Shown here piece after piece: positions 40,168 to 49,422 of a stretch of DNA of 64,000 nt. Under the pieces are notes generated by a model. It searched no databases and was not told the origin of the DNA. It saw only the letters and a program-made list of their open reading frames with translations. Each line of letters opens with the position of its first letter. Positions within the stretch are counted from its first letter, which is position 1. The translations under genes were made by a program, and so were the position numbers. The stretch is from Nitrososphaerota archaeon (GTDB lineage: Archaea > Thermoproteota > Nitrososphaeria > Conexivisphaerales > UBA164), in assembly GCA_023381255.1 (NCBI GenBank), contig JAMCTX010000011.1:1-64000 (forward strand). Direction: 5' to 3'.

Positions 40168-41295
40168 ATGAGTGCAGGCTTTTCCCCGCTGTTTGGATTT
40201 ATTCCTAATTCGCCGACAGAATATGTGCTTTATATGGTGATAATTTGGGTGCCATATATAATTTTGATAATTTATGGGCAGAGGCTTCAGGGATATGCGA
40301 TAATGGCAGACGTGGGGAGATACCTGTCCAGGTTAAAAATTGATTCGGAAAAGTCCAAGGGAAACCTGCTTGGATACCTTCAGAGAAAAGGTGTTGCCGG
40401 GGATGGGCAGAAAACGATTGAAGGCATGATTCAAAGCGTTACAATATTTCCTGAGAATATGGACCCCGTGGGAATTGTGAATAAAATGGAACTCATTATT
40501 AGAACACAGGAGGAGCACGTGAAGTTAAGGGTCAGGGAAATAATGAAGTCAGCAAACGACCTTGAAAGGACGGCTGCGATAAACATGCTTGAAATAGCTT
40601 CTGCTTTGGACATGATATACAGGGTGGTCAGGCATTTTTACCTGACTACCAAAAAATCGCCTGATGGCATTTATCTGGCTGCGCAGCTTCAGATGATCCT
40701 GCCCAGCATAGTTAAGCAGGCAGATGCATACCTTAACGCGATGGATGCTCTGGAAAAGCTGCTTCCGCTGGGCGATGCTGCTGGCCCGCTAACTGTATCA
40801 CGGTGGATGAAGGATTCTCAGAAGTTCGATTATGACGACGAAACCGTATATTCTGAAATGGATTACAAGGGAAGGAAAGTGGCGATAATCAAGGCGAAGG
40901 GTCCGGGGGCAAGCGTTGGAAAAGTTGATGACGCACTGGCCAACCTGCTTAAAGGGCCATATTCCGGGTCATCCGCGGTTGTTATGATTGATGCAGCTTT
41001 GAAACTTGAAGGCGAAAAATCGGGGGATGTGGCTATGGGAATGGGGGCGGCAATAGGCGGGATAGGAACTGAAAAGTTCAAGATCGAAGAGATATCCACC
41101 AAACTTGGCATACCGGTGTACGCAGTTATAATAAAGGAGTCGCTGCTAGAAGCCATTTCTGTGATGACCAGGGACATTGCTGAGGCGGCGGACCAGGCAA
41201 GAAACACCATTCTTTCTCTTGTAGAAACTCAGGTTCCCGAAGGGGGAAAGGCTGTCATAATTGGAGTTGGAAATACTCTGGGGGTTGCTCAATAA
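40168..41295 (+). CDS. DUF1512 family archaeal membrane protein, 375 aa
   Basis: An N-terminal membrane helix (about residues 17-36) is followed by a long soluble domain with helices (ARGEIMKSANDLERTAAINML-like, about 125-160) and a C-terminal alpha/beta domain. The latter has DVAMGMGAAIGGIG and KLGIPVYAVIIKES, which look like a nucleotide- or ligand-binding fold. This is the DUF1512 family, found only in archaea; the function is not known. The stop directly precedes the ATG of the next gene. Confidence 0.75.
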   Translation: MSAGFSPLFGFIPNSPTEYVLYMVIIWVPYIILIIYGQRLQGYAIMADVGRYLSRLKIDSEKSKGNLLGYLQRKGVAGDGQKTIEGMIQSVTIFPENMDPVGIVNKMELIIRTQEEHVKLRVREIMKSANDLERTAAINMLEIASALDMIYRVVRHFYLTTKKSPDGIYLAAQLQMILPSIVKQADAYLNAMDALEKLLPLGDAAGPLTVSRWMKDSQKFDYDDETVYSEMDYKGRKVAIIKAKGPGASVGKVDDALANLLKGPYSGSSAVVMIDAALKLEGEKSGDVAMGMGAAIGGIGTEKFKIEEISTKLGIPVYAVIIKESLLEAISVMTRDIAEAADQARNTILSLVETQVPEGGKAVIIGVGNTLGVAQ

Positions 41296-41490
41296 ATGAT
41301 GTCAAGGCAGAAGAACCAGCAGCCGCCAAAGTACTATGCTGTGGAGGAGTGCCCCAAATGCGGTTACAAAATAAAGAGGGATTTTAAGGATGGGGATTAT
41401 GTTCTGAAGATTTCCGGCGTTTGCCCCAAGGACAATTCGCCCATGTTTATTTCCATGATATATACCGAAGTGGAACAACCAAAAAAGTAA
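41296..41490 (+). CDS. Zn-ribbon protein, 64 aa
   Basis: A small protein with one CPKC and a later CPKD knuckle (ECPKCGYKIKRDFKDG, SGVCPKDNSP), so the second pair is incomplete (C-P-K-D). It directly follows the DUF1512 gene, and the ATG is at the base after its stop. A possible RNA- or protein-binding factor. Confidence 0.6.
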   Translation: MMSRQKNQQPPKYYAVEECPKCGYKIKRDFKDGDYVLKISGVCPKDNSPMFISMIYTEVEQPKK

Positions 41491-41536
41491 TGAGTTTTTA
41501 GTAAGGCATAAAAATGGGTTGTTGAGAAAGTCTGTC

Positions 41537-41728
41537 ATGACCATAGCCTGCCCCGACTGCGGGCAACCGATGATATATGAGCCTGCCACCAAGATGTATG
41601 TATGTAAAAGGTGTGGCCTTTATGTTACATATAACCAGCTAGTTAAACTGATTGACGAAAAAAAGTTAAAGGAAAGCAACGATATGAAGAAGGAATACCT
41701 GAAATGGTGGCTGGGCGACAAAAAGTAG
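41537..41728 (+). CDS. Zn-ribbon protein, about 63 aa
   Basis: Two CxxC pairs (CPDCGQP, CKRCGLY) form a zinc ribbon, followed by a helical Lys-rich tail (KKLKESNDMKKEYLKWW). I start at the ATG 41537 as this places the ribbon at the N-terminus; the frame reaches back to 41519. It may bind nucleic acid. It is downstream of the Zn-ribbon gene at 41296. Confidence 0.6.
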   Translation: MTIACPDCGQPMIYEPATKMYVCKRCGLYVTYNQLVKLIDEKKLKESNDMKKEYLKWWLGDKK

Positions 41729-41729
41729 G

Positions 41730-42008
41730 TCACTTAATTCCCCTTACGCTCTGAGCCAGCTTCTTGAGCAGTTGCTGCTTGGGGAGGGTGCGCTTTGCCT
41801 GTATGTAAAATGTCTTCTTATTGTTCCTTTTAGGGTGCCTGGCCTCAAACTGCTGCGCCTCGATGTTCATTTTTTTCAGCACATCCATAAATGGTTCGGG
41901 TCTTGGATTTGATATGGAAAGGCTCTTTGGCACCCTCCTGCCCTGAGCCCTGCTCAGAGACGAATCGAAGTAATCCAACCATATTACCTGCTTGTCTTCT
42001 TCCTTCAT
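41730..42008 (-). CDS. srp19: Signal recognition particle 19 kDa protein
   Basis: A 92-residue SRP19: VIWLDYFDSSLSRAQGRRVP, PRPEPFMDVLKKMNIEAQ, and the basic end. It binds 7S SRP RNA and promotes the assembly of SRP54. The length and the pattern of the conserved first strand and helix fit archaeal SRP19. It lies next to the HtpX gene on the same strand (24 bases downstream). Confidence 0.9.
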   Translation of the reverse strand: MKEEDKQVIWLDYFDSSLSRAQGRRVPKSLSISNPRPEPFMDVLKKMNIEAQQFEARHPKRNNKKTFYIQAKRTLPKQQLLKKLAQSVRGIK

Positions 42009-42031
42009 GCCAAATAAAATCAGTCCAGTGC

Positions 42032-43003
42032 TTAAAACGCTTGCGATTCAGAGATTTTCTTCAGGTTGTTTATCCTCTTAACTATGTTTGGATGGGTTGA
42101 TAGCATCTCTTCTATCCTGTCAGTGAAGGTCGTCTTCCTGTTCATGATATATTCAAGGGCTTCGTCCGCACTCAGTGCCTTAAGGTCATCCGCGTTGATG
42201 GAAGATGGGTCAACTATAAACAGCGCTCTCATGGTTCCAGCCTGCTTTGATTCCTTGGGCTTCCTCTTTGAGGTTATTGAACTGTAAATGTATAGCTTTG
42301 CTAGCGCAGAGCTAAGCTTTCTTGCGCCGTTGTCAACAACCTGCGTTGAATGGAAGTCTGCGTAGCTTTCCCTCATTCTGCTGAAAGCAAGCATCAGCAG
42401 GCTCAGCACCATGTACCCCAGAAATGCGATTATGCCTATTATAACCATGACCCCGGCGTTGTTCCTCTGGTCAAAAAAAGAGTTTATCATGAAAATGTAG
42501 GCAATATAGTAAAGTATTGCAGGCAGTATCGATACCACCATCATGACCTGAACGTCTCTGTGCTTCAGATGCCCCAGCTCATGTCCCAGCACTGCCTCAA
42601 CTTCGTCCGGGTTCAATATCCTGAGAAGCCCCCTCGTGACCGCAACTTTGCTTCCTGAAAGAGGCGAACCGTACGCAAATGCGTTGGGCATGTCTATGTC
42701 AGCCACCACAAGCTTTGGCTCCTTTATGCCGGCTTTCTGCGCTATTCTCTTGACCGCGCTGCTCACTTCCGGCAGCTCGCCTTCCTTGACTGGCCTTGTG
42801 TGGTACATCCTGTCGATCAGCTTGGGGCCGAAAAGCCACTCAACTATATTTATCAGCGCCACTATTGACACTACAAGCACAATGTTGGTGACGCCCACCA
42901 GGGCAAATATGCCGAATATCAGAAGAGTCGTAAAGCCTATTATAACCAGCAGGGTCACTATCATGTTTGCCCTCAGTTCAAAAAGAGAAAGGTTCAACCT
43001 CAA
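42032..43003 (-). CDS. htpX: HtpX-like membrane metalloprotease (M48)
   Basis: A 323-residue membrane protease with two N-terminal hydrophobic helices, the zinc-binding motif HELGHLKH, a third hydrophobic pair, and the conserved end of the M48 family (LSTHPNIVKRINNL). It degrades misfolded membrane proteins. The start is a TTG: 43003 or 42997, the latter having GGTGA six bases upstream. Confidence 0.9.
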   Translation of the reverse strand: MRLNLSLFELRANMIVTLLVIIGFTTLLIFGIFALVGVTNIVLVVSIVALINIVEWLFGPKLIDRMYHTRPVKEGELPEVSSAVKRIAQKAGIKEPKLVVADIDMPNAFAYGSPLSGSKVAVTRGLLRILNPDEVEAVLGHELGHLKHRDVQVMMVVSILPAILYYIAYIFMINSFFDQRNNAGVMVIIGIIAFLGYMVLSLLMLAFSRMRESYADFHSTQVVDNGARKLSSALAKLYIYSSITSKRKPKESKQAGTMRALFIVDPSSINADDLKALSADEALEYIMNRKTTFTDRIEEMLSTHPNIVKRINNLKKISESQAF

Positions 43004-43053
43004 TCACCATGGGTGAGCTCTGGGTTCTATCTTATAAAATTTTACTTAAAACT

Positions 43054-43452
43054 TCACTGTAAGACCCTGAATTTGTAGCCGTAATATACCAGCCCCCCTT
43101 TTCCGTCCTCCGTCCACTTCCTGACTGTTGCCTGCACCCTTGCACCAGCCTTGAGCTTCTCTTCATCGGCGTCTGCAATCATTGAAATTACGTTCACGCC
43201 ATTGTCTAGCCTTATCAGGCCGAGGTAAATCGGAGCGTATTCCTTGAATTCCTGCGCGGGTTCACTGAGCTTTGTATAAGCAAGCAGCGACCCATTCTTT
43301 GGCATCTCCTTTTCCTCCAGGTTTCTGGACCCACATTTTTTACATACCCTGACAGGGGGGAAAAATTCCGCACCGCAGTCCTTGCACTTTGTACCAATCA
43401 TCCTGGTGTAGACCTTCCTGTTCCTCCAGTAGGCTATTGGTATCACGTTCAC
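43054..43452 (-). CDS. DUF35 OB-fold/zinc-ribbon acyl-CoA partner protein
   Basis: A 132-residue DUF35 protein: zinc ribbon CKDCGAEFFPPVRVCKKCG followed by an OB-fold domain. In archaea such proteins bridge HMG-CoA synthase and thiolase in a complex that channels acetoacetyl-CoA. The start codon overlaps the thiolase stop, and the three genes are in the standard order HMG-CoA synthase, thiolase, DUF35. Confidence 0.88.
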   Translation of the reverse strand: MNVIPIAYWRNRKVYTRMIGTKCKDCGAEFFPPVRVCKKCGSRNLEEKEMPKNGSLLAYTKLSEPAQEFKEYAPIYLGLIRLDNGVNVISMIADADEEKLKAGARVQATVRKWTEDGKGGLVYYGYKFRVLQ

Positions 43453-44585
43453 TCAACCCTCCTTAACACGTGTATCACGGCAGTTGTATCCACTCCCCCC
43501 ACATTGTGGGTCAGTCCCAATTTGGCTCCTTTCACCTGGTTCTGTCCTGCCGTGCCTGCAAGCTGCATGAAAGCTTCCGCGATCTGGTATGCCCCTGTAG
43601 CTCCAACCGGGTGCCCCCTTGCCTTCAACCCACCAAAGGTAAGTATTGGCAGCTCAGACCCCATGTTGAACCTGCCATCTGCAGCGTCCTGTGGAGCCTT
43701 TCCCCTTTTGGATATTCCCATTGCTTCAAGTGCTAGCGATGCAACAACCGGAAATGCGTCATGCACCTCCATGAAGTCTATGTCCTGGACATTAATGCCT
43801 GATTTTTGCATGGCCCTTTTAAATGCGAATTCAGTAGCAAGGAATCTCAGCGGCTCCTCCCTTTGCGCTACTATCAGGTCATTTGTTGCTATTTCTGACG
43901 ATAAAATCTCGACTGGACCCTCCTTGGCGCTGAGAACCACTGCCGCTGCGCCATCTCCTGAAGGGGCGCTGCTGAGCAGCCTTATGGGGTCTGCTATCAC
44001 CTGCGACCTCTTTACATCTTCAACCGTAACCGCCTTCCTGTACTGGGCATGTGGCGATGTAACGGCATTCTTGTGTGCAATAACGGGGAAGTAATCCATG
44101 AGCTCCTCCTCAACGTTGTACGAATTCATGTATAGCCTCATTAGCAGGGCGTTCAGTGATATGAACGATGCGCCTACAGCCTGAGTGAAGTCAGAGCTTT
44201 CTGCCATTGCAAGCGCCTTTGTTGTCTTTGGTGTGTCCATATCCTTCATTTTTTCTACTCCAACCACAAGCACATTTTCGTATTCGCCAGACTTTACAGA
44301 AAGGTAACCCTCATGAACCGCAGCTCCCCCTGAGCCGCATGCTGCCTCGACCTTCATGGCCTCCACACCCCTCATGCCAAGCGAACTGGCTAGAAGGGCG
44401 CCTAGGTGCTCCTGATGGTTGGCATATCCTGACATCATGTTTCCGACTATTATCTTGTCTATCTTCACCCCATTGGCAGCATCAATTGCCTTGCTTGCAA
44501 CATCTGTCATCAGGTCCGCCAGGGACTTTGTCCAGTATTCACTTACGGGCAAAGCTGAAGCTGAGCTTATGAAAACCCTGCTCAT
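43449..44585 (-). CDS. Acetyl-CoA C-acetyltransferase (thiolase) of the mevalonate operon
   Basis: A 378-residue thiolase: catalytic Cys in EAACGSGGAAV (about C83) and the His motif GLKARGHPVGATGAYQ near the C-terminus. It condenses two acetyl-CoA to acetoacetyl-CoA. The ATG at 44585 overlaps the HMG-CoA synthase stop (ATGA), so the frame upstream to 44606 is not used. It forms a complex with the HMG-CoA synthase and DUF35 proteins in other archaea. Confidence 0.9.
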   Translation of the reverse strand: MSRVFISSASALPVSEYWTKSLADLMTDVASKAIDAANGVKIDKIIVGNMMSGYANHQEHLGALLASSLGMRGVEAMKVEAACGSGGAAVHEGYLSVKSGEYENVLVVGVEKMKDMDTPKTTKALAMAESSDFTQAVGASFISLNALLMRLYMNSYNVEEELMDYFPVIAHKNAVTSPHAQYRKAVTVEDVKRSQVIADPIRLLSSAPSGDGAAAVVLSAKEGPVEILSSEIATNDLIVAQREEPLRFLATEFAFKRAMQKSGINVQDIDFMEVHDAFPVVASLALEAMGISKRGKAPQDAADGRFNMGSELPILTFGGLKARGHPVGATGAYQIAEAFMQLAGTAGQNQVKGAKLGLTHNVGGVDTTAVIHVLRRVE

Positions 44586-45604
44586 TTCAGTATCTTGCCC
44601 CTCCACCTTGCATACGTTGCATAATCAACTTCCCTGTAGTTCCTTAGCCTTTCGCTGAATGGGACATATCCGTCGTCATCGTCCCTTGAATTAACTTCTA
44701 TTACAAATGCGTCGCTGCCTGCTCCGCTGCCAAAGCTGGCCAGCATTATCATGTCTCCAGTATCGGCCATGTCAAGCACCTTTGCCAGCGCGATTATCGT
44801 GTTTGCTGAATAAGTGTTGCCTATGTCATCATTTAACAGCGCCGGCCTCAGCTGTTCATCGGTAAAGCCAAGCCTTTTTCCTACCTCAACCGGAAACCTT
44901 GGGTTTGGCTGGTGAAATATTGCGTATTTAAAATCTGATGGCTTCATGCCAGTTTCGGAAAACAGCATCTTGACGCTCGTGGTCGTGTGTGTGAAATATG
45001 CCGGTTCGCCTGTGAACCTTCCCAGGTGCATGGGATACTGGTCGTGAGGCCTCCTCCAAAAATCAGGGGTGTCTGTTACGTATGATACCGAGTGCTTTAT
45101 TTTAGCCACTTCCCTGCCGTTTGGCCTGCCCAGCACAATCGCACCTGCGCCACTGCCCGCGGTAAATTCAAGCTCATCTGCCGGCCTGCCCTGTGCCGTA
45201 TCAGCGCCAATTGCAAGACCATAATCGATTGTCCCGGCGGAAACCATTCCGCTTATCAGCTGCATAGCCTCTGTGCCAGCCTTGCAAGCAAACTCAAGGT
45301 CAACGCCAAGGGTGCTGTTGTACCCCAGTATGTCGCTCAGTATTGAGCCTGTGGGCTTAACCGCATAGGGCTTCGATTCTGAGCCAACAAGTATGGCTTG
45401 GATTTTAGGGTAATTTGCCATGCTCAGTGCCTGGGATGCTGATTCGTAGCTCATTGTCAGTATATCCTCATCGTACGATGCTATTGCCTTCATTCTGTTA
45501 GGTCCTGCCCCCCCTCCGTGCCAGACCCTCGCTATTTCTTCAGTCCTTATCCTGTAGATTGGCACATATGCGCCATATCCAAGAATAGCTGCGTTCAAGT
45601 TCAT
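44582..45604 (-). CDS. Hydroxymethylglutaryl-CoA synthase (archaeal type)
   Basis: A 340-residue enzyme: acetoacetyl-CoA + acetyl-CoA to HMG-CoA, first step of the mevalonate pathway to isoprenoid lipids. The catalytic Cys is in EFACKAGTEAM (about C107), and the His in FHQPNPRFP. It starts with ATG at 45604; the upstream HAD gene ends 57 bases earlier. The thiolase follows with coupled start. The family assignment is firm. Confidence 0.92.
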   Translation of the reverse strand: MNLNAAILGYGAYVPIYRIRTEEIARVWHGGGAGPNRMKAIASYDEDILTMSYESASQALSMANYPKIQAILVGSESKPYAVKPTGSILSDILGYNSTLGVDLEFACKAGTEAMQLISGMVSAGTIDYGLAIGADTAQGRPADELEFTAGSGAGAIVLGRPNGREVAKIKHSVSYVTDTPDFWRRPHDQYPMHLGRFTGEPAYFTHTTTSVKMLFSETGMKPSDFKYAIFHQPNPRFPVEVGKRLGFTDEQLRPALLNDDIGNTYSANTIIALAKVLDMADTGDMIMLASFGSGAGSDAFVIEVNSRDDDDGYVPFSERLRNYREVDYATYARWRGKILK

Positions 45605-45661
45605 AGGCTGTCAAAAAATGCCGGCATATTTAAAGGCGCAAAAAAGCGGTGCCGAATTAGA

Positions 45662-46255
45662 CTAGGGTCTAATAAACAGCTCCCTCTGCAGGTCATAACC
45701 AACTTTATTAAAGGAAGTTGTGCAGGCCCTTATGCCGGCCATTGATGGTATAAGGTAATCGTACACATAATCATCACCAAGGTGTAAAATCCTGTAAGGC
45801 ATTTCACGCTCTCCCGCAATTAACATTTTCCAGAACCTTTCGTCCTTCTTTGGCGTTCCCATATCCACACATGAATAAACGGCATCAAATAATTTTAGGT
45901 TGACTGTCAGTTCAAGCACTTCCTTTGCAACGTTGGTGGTAAGTATTACCCTGTACTTTTCTTTGAGACGCTTTACCAACCCTTCGGCAACTTTCACGTT
46001 TATGCCCGATGCGGCCTTCTTGTATTCTGCCATATCAAGCGAAAGCTCGCTGATCCAGTGTGAAGGCTTGTACCACTCAATGCTTGAAGGCCCAACCAGG
46101 CTGTACCTTTCCCTAAGCTTTTTAACAGATTCATCAAAGCTCGTGCCCCGGCTTCTGGAATAAAGCCCGGGAATTATCCTGTACCACAGGTCATCGTATC
46201 CCCTGCAGTCAGCAATCGTGCCGCAAAGGTCTAAGGAAACAACACCGTAACTCAA
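45662..46255 (-). CDS. HAD-superfamily hydrolase-like protein, 197 aa, altered catalytic motif
   Basis: A HAD-fold protein with motif I DLCGT (D9-L-C11-G-T13), where the second Asp of the canonical DxDGT is a Cys, motif II ILTTN, a Lys in GTPKKDERF and motif IV GDDYVYD. Loss of the second Asp often abolishes phosphatase activity, so it may be a phosphonatase- or dehalogenase-like enzyme or a non-catalytic protein. It overlaps the coiled-coil gene by four bases (46252-46255) on the same strand. Confidence 0.75.
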   Translation of the reverse strand: MSYGVVSLDLCGTIADCRGYDDLWYRIIPGLYSRSRGTSFDESVKKLRERYSLVGPSSIEWYKPSHWISELSLDMAEYKKAASGINVKVAEGLVKRLKEKYRVILTTNVAKEVLELTVNLKLFDAVYSCVDMGTPKKDERFWKMLIAGEREMPYRILHLGDDYVYDYLIPSMAGIRACTTSFNKVGYDLQRELFIRP

Positions 46256-46914
46256 CCTGATTTATCGCCTTCATACATGACCTTCAGCTCGTCCAGGCTT
46301 ACGGGCAGGCCTTCCTGGAGCTTTTTCCTTATTTCCTCCCTGATTTTTTCCATGTTAACCTGCCCCCCGAGGCTTACGGAGATCCCCGCCTTTTCCCTTT
46401 CCCTTTCCTTTTTTCTTTCCTCCCTTCTTTCCTCCTTCTCCTTCTCCTTATATTTCATCAGTTTCGACTTGATCCTGAGAACCTCTGCCTCCTTCTTGAG
46501 TTTTTCCCTTTCTTCTATCAAATTTCTGGCATCCTCCCTCAGGGGCTGTTCCATTGCGTCAAGCTCCTTTAGCCTGTCCACAAGCTTGCTCCTTTCATCA
46601 CTTACCTTCTTTTTTGATTTCATGATTTCCAGCCTCTTTGCAAGTTCCTTTTCCCTTCCGTATTCCTTGTCCTCGTCTGCCTTTTTCATGACGGTTGTTT
46701 CTATCCGCTTTTCTATTTCATTGAGTTCCATCTGCGCTTCCAAAATGTCCCTCTCACTGTAAAAGCCATGGGGCTTTATTTCCCGGAGCCTGCTCCTAAT
46801 TGATTCCTTTTCATCTCTTACCTGCCTTAACTTTTCAAGGATTTCCCTAAGCTTCAGGCCGCCTTCCTTTATTTTGTTTAACTTTTCATTTAGATCTTCA
46901 TCCAGTTTGGACAA
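46252..46914 (-). CDS. Coiled-coil protein, 220 aa
   Basis: Almost wholly predicted coiled coil with very high Glu/Lys/Arg content (ILEKLRQVRDEKESIRSRL, EKEKEERREERKKERERE). It resembles archaeal coiled-coil proteins of unknown function (COG1340-like). It overlaps the LeuB stop by 17 bases and the HAD gene by four, so it is part of the same operon. The role is not known. Confidence 0.72.
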   Translation of the reverse strand: MSKLDEDLNEKLNKIKEGGLKLREILEKLRQVRDEKESIRSRLREIKPHGFYSERDILEAQMELNEIEKRIETTVMKKADEDKEYGREKELAKRLEIMKSKKKVSDERSKLVDRLKELDAMEQPLREDARNLIEEREKLKKEAEVLRIKSKLMKYKEKEKEERREERKKEREREKAGISVSLGGQVNMEKIREEIRKKLQEGLPVSLDELKVMYEGDKSG

Positions 46915-47923
46915 ACTCCTTCACTCCTTTTGCAAGCTCTCTCCCAACCTCTTTGGTGGTGAGCCTGCCTCCAGCATCTGGAGTAAGGATGCCCCCCTTA
47001 ATACTTTTTTCAACCACCGATGAAATTGCCGCTGAAGCGCGCATGGCTTCGTTGTCAGACCGAGAAATTCCGATGTGATTGAGCATCATTGACAGCGACA
47101 TGACCATTGAATAAGGATTAGCAACCCCCTTTCCTGCTATGTCAGGCGCTGAACCGTGCACGGGTTCAAATAGCGAGCTTAAATCCCCAATGTTTGCTGA
47201 AGCGGCAAACCCGAGCCCGCCAGCTATCTGGGACGCTTCATCGCTCAGAATGTCTCCGTAAACGTTTGGCGTAAGTATTATATCAAACTGCTCCGGATTC
47301 CGGATGAGCGCCATGCTCATTGCATCAACGTACTTTTCATCAACCGTCAGGCCGCCACTTCCAAGTTCCTCCAGAGCCACCCGTCTGAACAGCCCGTCTG
47401 AAACCCTCAGGACGTTTGCCTTGTGAACCACTGTAACGTGCTTCCTTCTCTTAATAGCGTAGGTCGCTGCCACCTTTGCTATTCTGCGGGTTGCCTTTTC
47501 GCTGATTATTCTGAGTGATGTGGCAACCCCCTGCACCTCAAATTCAATCCCCTTATAGAGGTCCTCCGTGTTTTCCCTGACTATTATCGCGTCTATTTTT
47601 CCTGCGTGGGGGACCCCTTCGTATGACCTTGCCGGCCTGATGTTTGCATAAAGGTCCAGCTTCTGCCTAATTGCTACAATGCTTTCAAAGGCACTTTCCC
47701 CCACAGGGCCCTTTATTGATGCATCGGAAGATTTTATCCCTTCCACGGTCTCTTCTGGCAACGCGCTGCCCCTTTCAATCTTGCTCCTATCCCCCAAATC
47801 ATAAAACTTTATATCGAAACTGATTGGTAAGCTTTCCTGGATCGAATTCAGCACTTCAATTGCCGCATCAGATATTTCCGGCCCTATTCCATCCCCCTTC
47901 ATCCACGCTACCCTGTACCTCAT
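46898..47923 (-). CDS. leuB: 3-isopropylmalate dehydrogenase
   Basis: A 341-residue isocitrate/isopropylmalate dehydrogenase family enzyme: RENTEDLYKGIE, the substrate- and metal-binding segment, and GDILSDEASQIAGGLG. The neighbouring leuA (overlap of four bases, ATGA) makes leucine synthesis the likely pathway; homoisocitrate or NAD-isocitrate dehydrogenase is the alternative. The gene ends overlapping the coiled-coil gene. Confidence 0.85.
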   Translation of the reverse strand: MRYRVAWMKGDGIGPEISDAAIEVLNSIQESLPISFDIKFYDLGDRSKIERGSALPEETVEGIKSSDASIKGPVGESAFESIVAIRQKLDLYANIRPARSYEGVPHAGKIDAIIVRENTEDLYKGIEFEVQGVATSLRIISEKATRRIAKVAATYAIKRRKHVTVVHKANVLRVSDGLFRRVALEELGSGGLTVDEKYVDAMSMALIRNPEQFDIILTPNVYGDILSDEASQIAGGLGFAASANIGDLSSLFEPVHGSAPDIAGKGVANPYSMVMSLSMMLNHIGISRSDNEAMRASAAISSVVEKSIKGGILTPDAGGRLTTKEVGRELAKGVKEFVQTG

Positions 47924-49416
47924 AGAGAATTTCCCCTTTTCAACAGCAGCTTGTTTATGCCATCTATCATGGCCTCCACGCTGGACATCACGATGTCTGA
48001 TCCTGTAAAAGTTGAGGATGCGACGTGGCCTGCTTCGTCCTCCACTTTCACGCTTACCTGCGCCAGAGAATCTGACCCTCCAGTGACCGCCTGTATGCTG
48101 TATTCTCGCAGATAAAGTGTCACTGTCCCTTCCAGCGCCTTCTGAATGGCCTTTAGCGAGGCGTCAACCGGGCCTATTCCTGTGCTTGAAGATTCAAGCA
48201 CCTTCTCGTTGAAGGAAAGCCTTATGGATGTTGTTGGAAGCACGTTGACTCCTGTTACCGAAACCATTCCCCCAACGTCAACCAGCTTTTTCGGGGAACT
48301 GCCAGTTACCGAGCTGGCAATGGCATAAAGGTCTGCATCAGTAACCTGCTTGCCCTTGTCACCCAGGGCCTTCACCTGATTTACGATCTCGTTCAACTGC
48401 TTGTCGCTGAACTGCACGCCCATTTCTTTCAACATTGCTGCTATGCCGTGGCTGCCTGCGTGCTTGCCCGCCATAAACCATCTCTTTCTGCCTATGAGCT
48501 CTGGGCTTATTGGCTCGTAAGTCAGCGGGTTTGAAAGTATTCCATGAGTGTGTATTCCACTTTCATGGCCAAAGGCGTTGTCACCCACGAGTGGCTTGTT
48601 CTTTGAGACCTGAACGCCGGTGAGCTTCTCCACAAGCTTGCTGGTTTCATATATTTTTTCAAACTTGATGCCGGTTTCTATGCCGTAAAGCATTTTTAGC
48701 CCAACTGCAACCTCCTCAATGCTCACATTCCCTGCCCTCTCGCCTATGCCGTTTATCGTTCCATGGAACTGGTCAGCCCCGGCAACTATAGCAGAAAGGG
48801 TATTTGCCGTTGCCAGCCCAAAATCGTTGTGGCAGTGAACGCTTACCCCAACACCCGGGATCTCCTTTTTGATCTGTACCACCAGGTCAGCCATCAGCTG
48901 AGGCGAGGCGAAGCCAACTGTATCGGCTATGTCAAGCATTTTTGCCCCCGAACCTGCAGCCGCCTTAAAGGCCTGCATAAGGAACGCCCTGTCGCTCCTT
49001 GTTGAATCCTCAGCCGAAAATTCTACTTCCAATCCCCTGTCCCTGACATATGCGGCCCACTCGCTTATAGCATTCAGAACCTCTTCCCTTGTCATGTTGA
49101 GCTTGTATTTCATGTGAATATCTGATGTAGCAATGAAAAGGTGCACACGCTGAACGCCGGCTGAAACTGCCAGCTCAACATCCTTCCTGCTCGCCCTTGC
49201 TAGTGCAGCAACCTTTGAACCAAGTCCCAAGCTGGCTATTTTTTTAACTGCCTGATACTCCCCTTCACTGGAAATCGGGAACCCTGCCTCTATGACGTCA
49301 ACCCCAAGTTCGCTTACTTTTTTTGCAATTTCTATCTTTTCCTCAGAGGTCAGACTCACCCCTGGAGTCTGCTCGCCATCCCTAAGAGTTGTGTCAAGCA
49401 CATAAGCTCTTGGCAA
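47920..49416 (-). CDS. leuA: 2-isopropylmalate synthase
   Basis: A 498-residue enzyme: LDTTLRDGEQTPGVSL at the N-terminus, the HxH of HCHNDFGLATANTLSAI, and a C-terminal regulatory LeuA dimer domain (about residues 370-490) that binds leucine for feedback control. It condenses 2-ketoisovalerate with acetyl-CoA. Citramalate synthase is a close relative, but the company of leuB and ilvBNC suggests leucine. It lies 7 bases after ilvC. Confidence 0.88.
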   Translation of the reverse strand: MPRAYVLDTTLRDGEQTPGVSLTSEEKIEIAKKVSELGVDVIEAGFPISSEGEYQAVKKIASLGLGSKVAALARASRKDVELAVSAGVQRVHLFIATSDIHMKYKLNMTREEVLNAISEWAAYVRDRGLEVEFSAEDSTRSDRAFLMQAFKAAAGSGAKMLDIADTVGFASPQLMADLVVQIKKEIPGVGVSVHCHNDFGLATANTLSAIVAGADQFHGTINGIGERAGNVSIEEVAVGLKMLYGIETGIKFEKIYETSKLVEKLTGVQVSKNKPLVGDNAFGHESGIHTHGILSNPLTYEPISPELIGRKRWFMAGKHAGSHGIAAMLKEMGVQFSDKQLNEIVNQVKALGDKGKQVTDADLYAIASSVTGSSPKKLVDVGGMVSVTGVNVLPTTSIRLSFNEKVLESSSTGIGPVDASLKAIQKALEGTVTLYLREYSIQAVTGGSDSLAQVSVKVEDEAGHVASSTFTGSDIVMSSVEAMIDGINKLLLKRGNSL

Positions 49417-49422
49417 TTTTTC

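Noticed and set aside
46277..46762. Ser/Phe-rich frame opposite the coiled-coil gene
   Set aside because: Antisense of a Glu/Lys/Arg coding sequence always gives such Ser/Phe/Leu runs.
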